Below, in pieces: positions 1-9,900 of a stretch of 64,000 nucleotides of DNA. Numbering within the stretch: position 1 is the first letter of the stretch; each line of letters starts with the position of its first letter. Under the pieces are notes generated by a model. That model was not told where the DNA came from, did no database searches, and was given only the letters and a program-made list of their open reading frames with translations. Made by a program: the position numbers and the translations under genes. This DNA comes from Oscillospiraceae bacterium (GTDB taxonomy: Bacteria > Bacillota > Clostridia > Oscillospirales > Ruminococcaceae). Location: the NCBI GenBank assembly GCA_025757985.1, contig CP107210.1, positions 2,728,001-2,792,000 on the forward strand. Direction: 5' to 3'.

Positions 1-1
1 C

Positions 2-136
2 GAGGGGCAGGGCCTGACGCAGCAGACCGTTGAGGCCTGCGACATGGCCGTGCGCATCCCGATGACCGACCGGGTGGAGAGCCTGAACGCCGCCGTGGCC
101 GGCAGCGTGCTGCTGTGGCATTTCAGGGGCGTGTAA
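2..136 (+). CDS. SpoU/TrmH-family RNA 2'-O-methyltransferase, C-terminal fragment
   Basis: The window opens inside this gene, and only the last 44 residues are present. The frame reads ...EGQGLT...VRIPMTDRVESLNAAVAGSVLLW... and ends at TAA 134-136. The segment I-P-M-x-x-x-V-E-S-L-N-A-A-V-A is the conserved motif 3 of the SPOUT (SpoU/TrmH) fold, which forms the knotted SAM-binding loop and dimer interface. The family methylates ribose 2'-OH groups of rRNA or tRNA. Which member this is (RlmB, TrmH, TsnR-like) cannot be told from the fragment. Confidence 0.85.
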   Translation, partial: EGQGLTQQTVEACDMAVRIPMTDRVESLNAAVAGSVLLWHFRGV

Positions 137-160
137 GCAGACATCCGGAAGCTGCTGCGC

Positions 161-228
161 GGCGGCCGGGGGACTGGCCGCCCTACGGGGCAACAGCGGG
201 CGTAGGGCGGGCAGTCCTCTGCCCGCCG
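161..228. repeat. GTAGGG-type palindromic repeats ahead of dprA
   Basis: Two short elements lie back to back: a half element ending in ...GGCCGCCCTAC at 186, and GTAGGGCGGGCAG..CTGCCCGCC at 202-227. They belong to the GTAGGG(G)/CCCCTAC palindrome families found throughout the window. The dprA Shine-Dalgarno lies downstream of them, around 240-258. Confidence 0.7.
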
Positions 229-263
229 CTATGCAGCCGAGAGGATAAAAGGGGGCATCCACC

Positions 264-1364
264 ATGGACAAAACACTGGCCTGGCTCTGGCTGGCGGACG
301 CCGTCGGCTCGGCGTGTCAGTATGCGCAGGAGCTGCTTGCGCTTTACCCCGACCCGGCCGAGCTGTATGACCTGCTGCGCGCAGGCACTGAGGCCCCGCC
401 GACCTGCCTGACGCCCCGCGCCCTTGCCCAGCTGCAGGATACGACCCCCTTTGATTTTGAGGAGCGGCTCGACCACTGCCTGCTGAGCGGGATCGAGCTG
501 CTGACCCCCGACGAGGACGCCTACCCCGCCGCGCTGCGCGACCTGCCCGACCTGCCGCTGGTGCTGTATCTGACCGGCGAGTCGGCCTGCCTGAACGGGC
601 AGCGCTGTGTGGGCATGGTGGGCACCCGCCGCCCCAGCGCTTACGGGCGGCAGGCGGCCTTTGACCTGTCGCTGGCGCTGGCGCAGGCGGGCGCGGTCAT
701 CGTCAGCGGTCTGGCGGACGGGCTGGACAGTGAGGCCCACCGCGCCGCGCTGCAGGCCGACCGCCCCACGATCGCGTTTTTGGGTACGGCCATTGACAAG
801 ACCTACCCGGCCGCCAACGCCAAGCTGCGCACCGCCATCGAGAAGGGCGGCGGCGCTGTCTGCAGCGAGTACCCGCCCGGCTACACGGGCCGCACGACCG
901 GGACTTTTCTGGCCCGCAACCGGCTCATTGCCGCCCAGAGCGAGGCGCTCTGTGTGGCGGAGGCCCGCACCCGCAGCGGCACGCTGAACACCGTACACCA
1001 CGCCGAGCGGCTGGGCCGCCCGGTGCTGGCCGTGCCGGGCAGCATCTACAGCGCGCTGAGTGAGGGCACGAACGAGCTGCTGCGGACCCACCGCGCCGAG
1101 CCGCTGTGCAGGGCGGCCGATGTGCTGGAGATACTGGGCATCGGGGTGCAGACGGCCGCGCCGGAGCAGCAGCGGTTTGACCCCGCTGCCGTCAGCCCGG
1201 ACGCACAGCAGGTCTACGCAGCCCTAAAGCCCACGCCCCAGAGCATGGATGCCCTGTGCGCCGCCACCCGCCTGCCCGCCGGCCGCGTGCTGGCGGCCTG
1301 CACGGAGCTGGAGCTTATGGGCGGCGCACAGGCGCAGCCGGGGAGACGGTACATTGCAATATAA
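264..1364 (+). CDS. dprA: DNA-processing protein DprA (Smf)
   Basis: A protein of 366 aa, the usual DprA size. DprA binds incoming single-stranded DNA and loads RecA during natural transformation. An N-terminal SAM-like helical region (about 1-80) is followed by the Rossmann-like core: GTRRPSAYGRQ near residue 119, SGLADGLDSEAHRAAL near 148, then NRLIAAQSEALCVAEA and SGTLNT..A..GRPVLAVPGS. The C-terminal 60 residues look like the DML1/winged-helix domain (QQVYAALKPTPQSMDAL...). The next gene is topA, as in Bacillus and many Clostridia. Presence of dprA does not show competence; no com genes are in the window. Confidence 0.96.
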   Translation: MDKTLAWLWLADAVGSACQYAQELLALYPDPAELYDLLRAGTEAPPTCLTPRALAQLQDTTPFDFEERLDHCLLSGIELLTPDEDAYPAALRDLPDLPLVLYLTGESACLNGQRCVGMVGTRRPSAYGRQAAFDLSLALAQAGAVIVSGLADGLDSEAHRAALQADRPTIAFLGTAIDKTYPAANAKLRTAIEKGGGAVCSEYPPGYTGRTTGTFLARNRLIAAQSEALCVAEARTRSGTLNTVHHAERLGRPVLAVPGSIYSALSEGTNELLRTHRAEPLCRAADVLEILGIGVQTAAPEQQRFDPAAVSPDAQQVYAALKPTPQSMDALCAATRLPAGRVLAACTELELMGGAQAQPGRRYIAI

Positions 1365-1482
1365 GATAATAGATAAAAGATAATAGATAATAAAAAAGGA
1401 GTGCGCGCAGCGCACAATTTTGAGCAGGCCAACGGCCTGCGATCCACAATATTTCTTATCTTTTATCTCTTATCTATTATCT
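1364..1482. repeat. AT-rich long inverted repeat enclosing two GC hairpins
   Basis: Arms at 1364-1392 and 1454-1482 are built from AGATAATAG/AGATAAAAG-like units and match in about 26 of 29 positions when one is reverse complemented. Between them sit two perfect small hairpins, GTGCGC-GCA-GCGCAC (1401-1415) and GCAGGCC-AAC-GGCCTGC (1424-1440). The element starts at the dprA stop codon and ends about 25 bp before topA. It is far more AT-rich than its surroundings. It may act as a terminator or attenuator, or be a small mobile palindrome; no coding potential is seen. Confidence 0.75.
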
Positions 1483-1506
1483 AAAAAATTTTCATTGAGG
1501 TAACTT

Positions 1507-3591
1507 ATGCCAAAATTAGTCATCGTGGAATCCCCTGCCAAGGCAAAGACCATTGGCAAGTATCTGGGCCGCGGCTACAAGGTCACGGCCAGCATGGGCC
1601 ATGTGCGCGACCTGCCCGCCAGTACGCTGGGCATTGATGTCGAAAATGGCTATAAGCCGAAATATATCACGATCAAGGGCAAGCAGAAGCTTGTTAAGGA
1701 GCTGAAGGCCGAGGCCAAAAAGTGCGATGGCGTCCTGCTTGCGACCGACCCGGACCGCGAGGGCGAGGCCATCAGCTGGCATCTGGCGAACATTCTGGGG
1801 CTGGACCCCGCTGCGCCCAACCGCGTGACCTTTGACGAGATCACGAAGAAGGGCGTCAAGGAGGGCATGGCCCATCCCCGCGCCATCAATATCGACCTTT
1901 TCAACGCGCAGCAGGCCCGGCGTGAGCTGGACCGTCTGGTCGGCTACAAGCTCAGCCCGTTCCTCTGGAAAAAGGTCCGCAGGGGCCTTTCCGCCGGTCG
2001 TGTGCAGAGCGTGGCCGTGCGGCTCATCCGCGACCGCGAGATCGAGATCGAGAACTTCAAGCCGGACGAATACTGGAATATTGATGCGCTGCTGCACCCG
2101 CAGGGCGAAAAGGGTGAGTTCACCGCCCGGCTGGCGGCGACGGCAGACGGCAAAAAGCTGACGGTCACGGACAAGCAGCAGGCCGATGCAGTGCTGGCCG
2201 CGCTGGACGGCAAGGATTACACCATTACCAAAATCGAAAAGGGCAAGCGCCGCCGTCAGCCCGCGCCGCCCTTCATCACCTCCACGCTGCAGCAGGACGC
2301 GAGCCGCGCGTTCGGCTTTTCGGCCACGCGGACGATGCGCGCCGCCCAGACCCTGTACGAGGGCGTTGACATTGCGGGGCACGGCACGGTGGGTCTGATC
2401 ACCTACATGCGTACCGACTCGCTGCGCATCGCTGCCGAGGCGCAGGCCGCCGCCAAGACCTTTATCGCCGACCGCTGGGGCGAGGGCTATGTCTGCAAGA
2501 CGCCCCGCAAGTGGAAGAGCCGCTCCGCCACGGCGGCGCAGGACGCCCACGAAGCCATCCGACCCTCGATGCCCGAGCTGACCCCCGATGAGGTCGAGCA
2601 GAGCATCAGCGGCGATACCGCCAAGCTGTACCGCCTGATCTGGAGCCGCTTTATGGCAAGCCAGATGGCCGACTGCATTCAGGACACGGTCTCGGCATCC
2701 ATCACGGCGGGGGAGTATCTTTTCCGCGCATCCGGCTTCCGGGTGTCGTTTGACGGCTTCACGGCGCTGTATGAGGAATCCACTGACGACACGAAGAAAA
2801 AGGAGACCGCCCTGCCCCCGCTGGAGGAAGGCCAGAAGCTGGCACTCAAAAAGCTGACGGTGGACCAGAAGTTTACCCAGCCGCCGCCGCTCTACACCGA
2901 GGCAACGCTCATCCATGCGCTGGAGGAGAACGGCATCGGCCGCCCGTCCACCTACGCGCCGATCATCACGACCATCGTGGACCGCGGCTATGTCGAGAAG
3001 GACCAGAAAAAGCTGAAAACGACCCCGCTGGGTCAGGCCGTCAACACGGTCATGATGGAGCAGTTCCCCGACATTGTCAATGTGAAATTCAGCGCTGACA
3101 TGGAGAAAAAGCTCGATGTGGTCGAGGCCGGCGAGGCAGACTGGGTCAAGACGATCGACGAGTTCTATCAGGGCTTTGAGAAGAGCCTAGAGCAGGCCGA
3201 GAAGAACATGGAGGGCAAGCGCATCAAGGTCGAGGATATCCCGACCGATGAGATCTGCGAGAAGTGCGGCCGCCCCATGGTCATCAAGTCGGGCCGCTAC
3301 GGCAAGTTTGTGGCATGCTCCGGCTTCCCGGAGTGCCGCAACGCCCACCCGCTCGTCAAGGACACGGGCGGCCTCTGCCCGCTGGACGGCGGCCACATGC
3401 TGGTGCGCAAAAGCAGCAAGGGCCGCGTCTACTACGGCTGCAGCAACTACCCCAAGTGCAATTATATGACATGGGACGAGCCGGTGCCCGAGCGCTGCCC
3501 CCAGTGCGGTAGCACCCTGTTTAAAAAGAAGGGCCAGCTCTACTGCGCTAAAGAGGGCTGCGGGTTTGTGAAGGCGATTGAGAAGAAATGA
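1507..3591 (+). CDS. topA: DNA topoisomerase I (type IA)
   Basis: A protein of 694 aa that relaxes negative supercoils through a covalent 5'-phosphotyrosine. The toprim domain opens with VESPAKAKTIGKYLG, and DPDREGEAISWHL carries the acidic metal-binding residues. The active-site tyrosine is Y300 in TYMRTDSLRI. The C-terminus has three zinc ribbons: CEKCGRP...CSGFPEC, CPLDGG...YGCSNYPKC, and CPQCGS..CAKEGCGF. The start ATG has TTGAGGTAACTT in front. The gene lies between dprA and trmFO in conserved firmicute order. Confidence 0.98.
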   Translation: MPKLVIVESPAKAKTIGKYLGRGYKVTASMGHVRDLPASTLGIDVENGYKPKYITIKGKQKLVKELKAEAKKCDGVLLATDPDREGEAISWHLANILGLDPAAPNRVTFDEITKKGVKEGMAHPRAINIDLFNAQQARRELDRLVGYKLSPFLWKKVRRGLSAGRVQSVAVRLIRDREIEIENFKPDEYWNIDALLHPQGEKGEFTARLAATADGKKLTVTDKQQADAVLAALDGKDYTITKIEKGKRRRQPAPPFITSTLQQDASRAFGFSATRTMRAAQTLYEGVDIAGHGTVGLITYMRTDSLRIAAEAQAAAKTFIADRWGEGYVCKTPRKWKSRSATAAQDAHEAIRPSMPELTPDEVEQSISGDTAKLYRLIWSRFMASQMADCIQDTVSASITAGEYLFRASGFRVSFDGFTALYEESTDDTKKKETALPPLEEGQKLALKKLTVDQKFTQPPPLYTEATLIHALEENGIGRPSTYAPIITTIVDRGYVEKDQKKLKTTPLGQAVNTVMMEQFPDIVNVKFSADMEKKLDVVEAGEADWVKTIDEFYQGFEKSLEQAEKNMEGKRIKVEDIPTDEICEKCGRPMVIKSGRYGKFVACSGFPECRNAHPLVKDTGGLCPLDGGHMLVRKSSKGRVYYGCSNYPKCNYMTWDEPVPERCPQCGSTLFKKKGQLYCAKEGCGFVKAIEKK

Positions 3592-3637
3592 CCGCTTTAA
3601 AGCCTCCCCGCAAAGGGGAGCCTGAGAGAGGACAAGT

Positions 3638-4951
3638 ATGCAACTTAACATTATCGGTGCCGGTCTGGCCGGGTGCGAGGCGGCACTCTGGCTGGCAGAC
3701 CGCGGCGTGCAGGTCGAGCTGTACGAGCAGAAGCCTACAAAATATTCCCCGGCCCATAAAAGCGCGGGCTTTGCGGAGCTGATCTGCTCGAACTCGCTGA
3801 AGGCCGAGCGCCCCGACTCCGCATCGGGCCTTTTGAAAATCGAGATGAAGCTGCTGGGCAGCCATCTGCTGGACGCGGCCGAGACCGCCCGCGTGGCGGC
3901 GGGCGGTGCGCTGGCCGTGGACCGCGATGTGTTTTCCACCGCCGTGACCGAAATGGTGGAAAATCACCCCAACATTACGGTCCGGCGCGAGGAGGTCACG
4001 GCGCTGGACGAGCGCGCACCGGTGCTCGTTGCCAGCGGCCCTTTGACTGAGGGTGCGCTGGCGCAGGCGGTCGCAGCGCTGACCGGGGACCACCGGCTCA
4101 GCTTTTATGACGCGGTGGCTCCCATCGTGACGGCCGAAAGCCTTGACTATGACAAGGTTTTTGCCGCGTCCCGCTATGGCCGCGGCGAGGCGGACTATCT
4201 GAACTGCCCCTTTAATAAGGAGGAGTACGAGAGCTTCCACGCGGCGCTCATCGCCGCCGAGCGCGCACCGCTCCACGACTTTGACGGCGATCTGACCGTC
4301 TACGAGGGCTGTATGCCGATCGAGGTCATGGCTGCGCGCGGCGCAGATACGATCCGGTTCGGGCCGCTGCGCCCGGTCGGCCTGCGCGACCCGCGCACCG
4401 GCCACCGCCCGTGGGCGGCTGTGCAGCTGCGTGCCGAGAATACGGCCCGCACGCTCTACAACCTTGTCGGGTTCCAGACGAACCTGAAATGGGGCGAGCA
4501 GAAGCGGGTGTTCAGCATGATCCCCGGTCTGGAGCACGCCGAGTTTGTGCGGTACGGCGTCATGCACCGCAACACCTTCCTCGAAAGCCCCAGAGTGCTG
4601 ACAAAGCAGCAGTTTCTGGCCGACCACCCCAATGTGTTTTTCGCCGGGCAGATCACCGGCTTCGAGGGCTATATGGAGAGCGCGGCATCCGGCCTGCTGG
4701 CCGCCCGCCAGATCTACGCCCGCTTGCAGGGCCGCGAACTGCCGCCGCCCCCGGCGGCCACGATGTGCGGCTCGCTGCTCGACTATATCACGACCCCGAA
4801 CAAGGATTTCCAGCCGATGGGTGCGAACATGGGCATACTGCCCCGCACCGAGGAGATCAACGCCATCCGCGACAAGCGGGAGCGCTATATGGCGCTTTCG
4901 CAGGCCGCACAGGACGCCATGCATGCATGGACGGAGGAATATAAAGCATGA
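3638..4951 (+). CDS. trmFO: Methylenetetrahydrofolate--tRNA-(uracil-5-)-methyltransferase TrmFO
   Basis: A protein of 437 aa. TrmFO forms m5U54 in the tRNA T-loop using 5,10-methylene-THF and FADH2. The N-terminus is a classic FAD Rossmann fold, IGAGLAGCEAALWLADRG followed by VELYEQ. Family signatures include FAELICSNSLK, DYLNCPFNKEEY, and GQITGFEGYMESAASGLLAAR toward the C-terminus. Start ATG 3638 is preceded by GAGAGAGGACAAGT. Its last four bases overlap the plsX start (ATGA), so the two are translationally coupled. A small GCCTCCCC/GGGGAGCC hairpin (about 3602-3622) separates it from topA. Confidence 0.97.
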   Translation: MQLNIIGAGLAGCEAALWLADRGVQVELYEQKPTKYSPAHKSAGFAELICSNSLKAERPDSASGLLKIEMKLLGSHLLDAAETARVAAGGALAVDRDVFSTAVTEMVENHPNITVRREEVTALDERAPVLVASGPLTEGALAQAVAALTGDHRLSFYDAVAPIVTAESLDYDKVFAASRYGRGEADYLNCPFNKEEYESFHAALIAAERAPLHDFDGDLTVYEGCMPIEVMAARGADTIRFGPLRPVGLRDPRTGHRPWAAVQLRAENTARTLYNLVGFQTNLKWGEQKRVFSMIPGLEHAEFVRYGVMHRNTFLESPRVLTKQQFLADHPNVFFAGQITGFEGYMESAASGLLAARQIYARLQGRELPPPPAATMCGSLLDYITTPNKDFQPMGANMGILPRTEEINAIRDKRERYMALSQAAQDAMHAWTEEYKA

Positions 4952-5973
4952 AAATTTTAGTGGATGCCATGGGCGGTGACAACGCCCCGCTGTGCGTTTT
5001 GCAGGGCGCAAGTCAGGCTGCGGCGGAGTTTGGGGACGGCATGACGCTTGCGCTGCTGGGCGAGGAAAAAGCCATCCGCGACTGCGCAAAAGAGAATAAA
5101 ATTGACCTTGCACCGTTTGAAATCGTCAACTGCACCGAGAATATCGACATGCACGATGACCCGGTCAAGGCTGTGCGCCACAAGAAGGATTCCAGCCTTG
5201 TCAAGGGCCTGACCATGCTGAAGAACGGCGAGGCCGATGCCTTTGTCTCCGCCGGCTCCACCGGTGCGCTGCATGTCGGCACCAGTCTCATTGTGCGCAC
5301 CGTCAAGGGGGTCAAGCGCCCGGCGCTGGCCACCCCGATGCCCGGCGCCAAGCAGAATTTCCTGCTGCTGGACTGCGGCGCGAATGTCGAGTGCCGCCCC
5401 GAGATGCTCAACGCCTTCGGCACGATGGGCAGCGTCTACGCCGAAAAGGTCATGGGCCGCGAAACGCCGAAGGTCGCACTCGTCAACAACGGCGCCGAGG
5501 ACACGAAGGGCACCCCCACCTACCGCGAGGCGCACCAGCTGCTGAAGGCGAACCCCTGCATCCATTTTGCCGGCAACATCGAGCCGCGCTATATCATGGA
5601 CGGCGAGATCGATGTCGTGGTCTGTGACGGCTTTGTCGGCAATGTGGTCCTCAAGCTGACCGAGGGCGTTGCCAAGACGCTGCTGGGGATGCTGAAAAAG
5701 ATCTTTTTGCAGAATATCATTACCAAGCTCAGCTATCTGGGCATCAAGGGCGGTCTGGGTGAGCTGAAGCGGATGATGGACTCCGAGGAGGTCGGCGGCG
5801 CGCCGCTGCTGGGTGCCGCCAAGCCGGTCATCAAGGCGCACGGCTCCAGCCACGCCAAGGGCATCAAGAACGCCATCCGTCAGGCCAAGCTCTGCGTTGC
5901 CAACGACCTGTGCGGCACGATGGAGAAGGCGCTGGGCGAGGTGGCCGCGCAGAAGGAAGAAGCAGACGCTTAA
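4948..5973 (+). CDS. plsX: Phosphate acyltransferase PlsX
   Basis: A protein of 341 aa. PlsX makes acyl-phosphate from acyl-ACP for the PlsY step of phospholipid synthesis. The N-terminal MKILVDAMGGDNAP and the AFVSAGSTGAL and VVCDGFVGNVVLKLTEG segments are diagnostic. It overlaps trmFO by 4 nt. In many Firmicutes plsX is followed by fab genes and acpP; here rnc follows directly after a palindromic repeat, so the fatty-acid genes must lie elsewhere. Confidence 0.97.
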   Translation: MKILVDAMGGDNAPLCVLQGASQAAAEFGDGMTLALLGEEKAIRDCAKENKIDLAPFEIVNCTENIDMHDDPVKAVRHKKDSSLVKGLTMLKNGEADAFVSAGSTGALHVGTSLIVRTVKGVKRPALATPMPGAKQNFLLLDCGANVECRPEMLNAFGTMGSVYAEKVMGRETPKVALVNNGAEDTKGTPTYREAHQLLKANPCIHFAGNIEPRYIMDGEIDVVVCDGFVGNVVLKLTEGVAKTLLGMLKKIFLQNIITKLSYLGIKGGLGELKRMMDSEEVGGAPLLGAAKPVIKAHGSSHAKGIKNAIRQAKLCVANDLCGTMEKALGEVAAQKEEADA

Positions 5974-5988
5974 AAGGTAAGCCGCCCT

Positions 5989-6084
5989 GTAGGGGCCGGA
6001 CATGTCCGGCCTGCGGCATAAAAAATACCGCCCGTAAAAGGGCAATCGAGATAAGGTTGAGGGCCGGGCATACCCGGCCCCTAC
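5989..6084. repeat. Palindromic repeat family D, copy 1 (plsX/rnc gap)
   Basis: An element of about 96 bp bounded by GTAGGGGCCGGACATGTCCGGCC at the left and GGGCCGGGCATACCCGGCCCCTAC at the right. The ends are inverted copies, and each contains its own smaller palindrome. The middle carries GCCCGTAAAAGGGC. It ends 25 nt before the rnc start codon. Confidence 0.85.
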
Positions 6085-6109
6085 GGACCAGCCGGAAAGG
6101 TGAAAGAAT

Positions 6110-6775
6110 ATGGCTCACAAACCGGAAGAACTGCAGGAGGTCCTGCAGTATACATTCAAAAATCCTGCGCTGCTGCGCATTGCGATGACCCATACCAGCT
6201 ATGCCAACGAAAGCAAGGTCGCCACGACCCACAATGAGCGGCTGGAATTTCTGGGCGACAGCGTGCTGTCCGTTGTGGTGGCGGACTATCTGTTCCACCA
6301 GTCCGGCCGCCCCGAGGGCGAGCTGACCCGGATGCGCGCAAGCCTCGTCAGCGAGGAGGCGCTGTTCCAGTTCGCGCAGGAGATCCACCTCGGCGAGTAT
6401 CTGCGCCTCGGCCACGGTGAGGATCTCGGCGGCGGGCGCAACCGCCCGAGCGTTGTCTCCGATGCGTTTGAGGCCCTCATCGCCGCGCTGTATCTGGACG
6501 GAGGCATGGAGGTCGCGCGCAATTTCATCCTGCCCTTCATCACCGAGGGCAAGACCGCCGAGGACGACTACAAGACCCGCCTGCAGGAGGTCGTCCAGCA
6601 GGACCCCTCCGCCGTTTTGAAATACGAGGTCACCGGCGAGACCGGCCCCGACCACAACAAGCAGTTCACCGTCTGCGTCTGGCGCAACGGCGAGCTGCTG
6701 GCCGAGGGCAAGGGCCGCAGCAAAAAAGCTGCCGAGCAGCACGCTGCAAAGGTGGCGCTGGAAAAATTGCAGTAA
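6110..6775 (+). CDS. rnc: Ribonuclease III
   Basis: A protein of 221 aa. It is a dsRNA endonuclease that processes rRNA precursors and other duplexes. The signature NERLEFLGDSVLSVVVADYL lies near residue 43, with E/D metal ligands there and in DAFEALIAALYLDGG. A dsRNA-binding domain occupies about 150-221 (DYKTRLQEVVQ... GRSKKAAEQHAAKVALEKL). The start ATG follows GGTGAAAGAAT. Order rnc-smc-ftsY is as in Bacillus. Confidence 0.98.
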   Translation: MAHKPEELQEVLQYTFKNPALLRIAMTHTSYANESKVATTHNERLEFLGDSVLSVVVADYLFHQSGRPEGELTRMRASLVSEEALFQFAQEIHLGEYLRLGHGEDLGGGRNRPSVVSDAFEALIAALYLDGGMEVARNFILPFITEGKTAEDDYKTRLQEVVQQDPSAVLKYEVTGETGPDHNKQFTVCVWRNGELLAEGKGRSKKAAEQHAAKVALEKLQ

Positions 6776-6797
6776 TATTGCCGTTTAATGATGCTCT

Positions 6798-6893
6798 GTA
6801 GGGGCCGGGCATGCCCGGCCCGCGGCATAAAAATCGCAGCCCGTTTACGGGTATACAGGGCGGGGTTGAGGGCCGGGCATGCCCGGCCCCTAC
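6798..6893. repeat. Palindromic repeat family D, copy 2 (rnc/smc gap)
   Basis: Same structure as copy 1: GTAGGGGCCGGGCATGCCCGGCCC at the left end, GCCCGTTTACGGGT in the middle, and GAGGGCCGGGCATGCCCGGCCCCTAC at the right end. It ends 32 nt before the smc ATG. A longer open frame upstream of smc runs through this repeat and is not real coding. Confidence 0.85.
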
Positions 6894-6925
6894 GACCAGA
6901 CAGAATCGAAAGGGTACACCACTTC

Positions 6926-9900
6926 ATGCGCCTGAAAGAACTGGAAATCCAAGGCTTTAAATCCTTCCCCGATAAGACAAAGATCGCCATCGGGGAGGGC
7001 ATCACCGGTGTTGTCGGGCCGAACGGCTCCGGCAAATCGAATATATCCGACTCCATCCGCTGGGTGCTGGGCGAGACCAGCTCCAAGCAGCTGCGCGGCA
7101 CCGGCAAGATGGAGGATGTCATCTTCGGCGGCACCCAGTCCCGCGGCGCTATGGGGTTTGCCTCTGTCGCACTGACGATCGACAACAGCGACCACGGCCT
7201 TGACATGGACGCCGATGAGGTTACGATCGGCCGCCGGTACTACCGCAGCGGCGAGAGTGAATATTCCATCAACGGTCAGAATGTCCGCCTCAAGGATGTG
7301 TATGAGCTGCTGCTCGACACCGGCATCGGCCGCGACGGCTACGCCATCGTTGGGCAGGGCCGCATTGCCGAGATCGTCGGTGCCAAATCCGCCGAGCGCC
7401 GCGAGATATTTGAGGAGGCGTCCGGCATCGCCAAATACCGCTACCGCAAAAACGAGGCCGAGCGCCGTCTGGCCGCCGCCGAGGGCAACCTCGAGCGTCT
7501 GCGCGACATTCTCAGCGAGCTGGAACGGCGGGTCGGCCCGCTCAAGCGGGACAGCGAGAAGGCCCAGCAGTTTCTGGAGCTGAGCGAAAAGCGCAAGGGG
7601 CTGGAGATCACCCTCTGGGTGGACGCCATCCGCCGCGCCAATGACGCGCTGCGCGACCAGCAGCGCCGGTACGAGGCCGCCCAGGCTGACTACGACCGCC
7701 TGAGCCGCCAGCTGGACGCCTTTGACGAGCAGAGCGCCGCCCTGCGGGAGGAGGCCCAGCAGCTGATGCTGACGGTCGAGCAGGCCAACACCGACATCCG
7801 CACCATCACCGAGGCCAACGCCGGCAGCGAGAGTGAGATCGCTGTCCTGAAAAACGAGAGCGAGCACAGCCGCTTCCGCATTGACGAGGCCAACACCGAG
7901 CTGGAACGCGCCGGGCAGGGGCGGGAGAGCATCGACCGCGAGGCCGCTGACCACCGCGCCGCCATCGAGGCGCTGCGCACCGGTATGGCCGCGCTGGATG
8001 CCCGTGTGGCCGCGCTGCGCGAGGCGCTGCACGCGCTGGAGGAAAAGGCTGCCGCCAGCGGCGAACGGCGCGATGTCATTGACGCCGCCATGGCCCGATT
8101 GCAGGACACCGCCACTGCCGCGAAGGTCCGCGCCGCATCGGCCCAGTCGGCGGGGCAGGCCGCCGCCGACCGCCTGACCGAGGCGCGCGCGCAGGCCGAG
8201 GCGCTGCAGAACGCCGCCGCCGCCACCGAGGAGGAACGCCGCCGCGCGGAGCGCCGCTTTAAGGACGCCGAGGAGGCCGTGACCCGCAGCGACAACATCA
8301 AGGCCGGCTTAAAGCTCAAGCTGGACAGCCGCCGCCGCCAGCAGGCGGACGCCGCCGAGGCCCTGCAGAAGGCCGACCGCGAAAAATCTGCCGCCGCCCA
8401 GCGCATCCATATCCTTGAGGACTTGGAGCGCAACATGGACGGCTACCAGCAGAGCGTCAAGTCGGTCATGCGGGCGGCCGGGGCAGGCCGCCTGCGGGGC
8501 GTCATCGGCCCTGTGGCCGGTATCCTCACGGTCGAAAAGGGCTACGAGACCGCCATCGAGACCGCACTCGGCTTTGCGCTGCAGAACATCGTGGTCGAGG
8601 ATCAGGGCTGTGCCCGCGCCGCCATCGGCTTTTTGAAGGATGAGCGCGCCGGGCGCGCCACCTTCCTGCCGCTGGACACCGTGCAGGGCACCCGCTTTAC
8701 GGGCCGCTTGACCGGCACGGCAGAGGTTGCTGCCGACCTTGTCAAAGCAGACCCGAAATATCAGCATATCATCGACAATCTTCTCGGCCGCATCATCGTG
8801 GTCGAGGATCTGACCGAGGCGTCCGCCGTGGCGCGCAGCCTAGGCTACCGCAACCGCATCGTCACGCTGGACGGACAGGTCATCAACGCCGGCGGCTCCT
8901 TCACCGGCGGCTCCACTGCCCGCAGTGTCGGCGTGTTCAGCCGCAAGCAGGAGCTGGACGAGCTGCGCAGCAGGCTGACTAAGCTGGAAGCCCGCCGCGC
9001 CGAGGCCGAAAAGGAGCTGGCCGCCCGCAAGGCGGAGGTCGATAACCTCTCCGCCCAGCTGGCCGGTGCCGAGGGCGAGGGCATGAACGCCGCGACCGAG
9101 CATGTCCGCGCCGGGCTGGAGGTGGAGCGCCTGACAAAGGCCACCGCCCAGAACGAGGAGACGGCCCGCAATATTGAGCAGGAGATCGCCGCCCAGCAGG
9201 CCGCCGTGACCCAGAACGAGGCCACCCGCGCCGAGGCTGAAAAGACACAGGCCGACGCCGAAGCCGAGATGGCAAAGTACACCGCTGAGCTGGCAGCACT
9301 GGGCGAAAGCACCGGCAGCCTGACTGCCGAGCGGGAGCACATCACGACAGAGCTGTCCGAAAAGCAGCTGCAGCGTCTGGCCGATGAAAAGGACATCGGC
9401 CTGCACGAGGCTGCGCTGCAGGGCCTGCAGAGCCGCACTGGCGAGGCCGATGCCCGCGCCCGCGAGCTGCAGACCGTTATTGAGGCTGCTAAGGCAAAGA
9501 TCGAGGCCAACGCCCTGAAAATTGCCGAGATGGAGCGCACCCGCGGCGACAACCTGCAGAAAATTGCGGCGGCCGAGCAGACCATCCGCACCGCAAACGC
9601 GGCCCGCATGGAGAAGGAGGCCGCTGTTGAAAAGCTGAACCGCGACAATCGCGCCCTGACCGATGAGCGCGAGCGGATGAGCGGCGAGATGGCCCGTCTG
9701 GCCGAGCGCCGCACCGCCGCCGAGACCGAGCTGAACGATACCAACAGCAAGCTGTGGGAGGAGTACCAGCTGACCGAGGGTGAGGCCCGCAGCCATTGCG
9801 TACCGTTTGAGAGCCTGACCGAGCTGCGCCGCAGCGTGGCCGAGGTCCGCAGCAAGATCCGCGGTCTGGGCAATGTCAATGTGGGCGCCATCGACGAGTA

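Noticed and set aside
183..1091. Long minus-strand open frame opposite dprA
   Set aside because: Arg/Gln/Gly-rich mirror of a GC-rich gene; no motif and no ribosome site. dprA is well supported on the other strand. The same reasoning removes the long antisense frames over topA, trmFO, smc, leuS, the metallo-hydrolase, the aconitase gene and others.
6788..6925. N-terminal extension of smc
   Set aside because: These codons lie in palindromic repeat family D, and Smc proteins begin at MRLKELEIQGFKSF.
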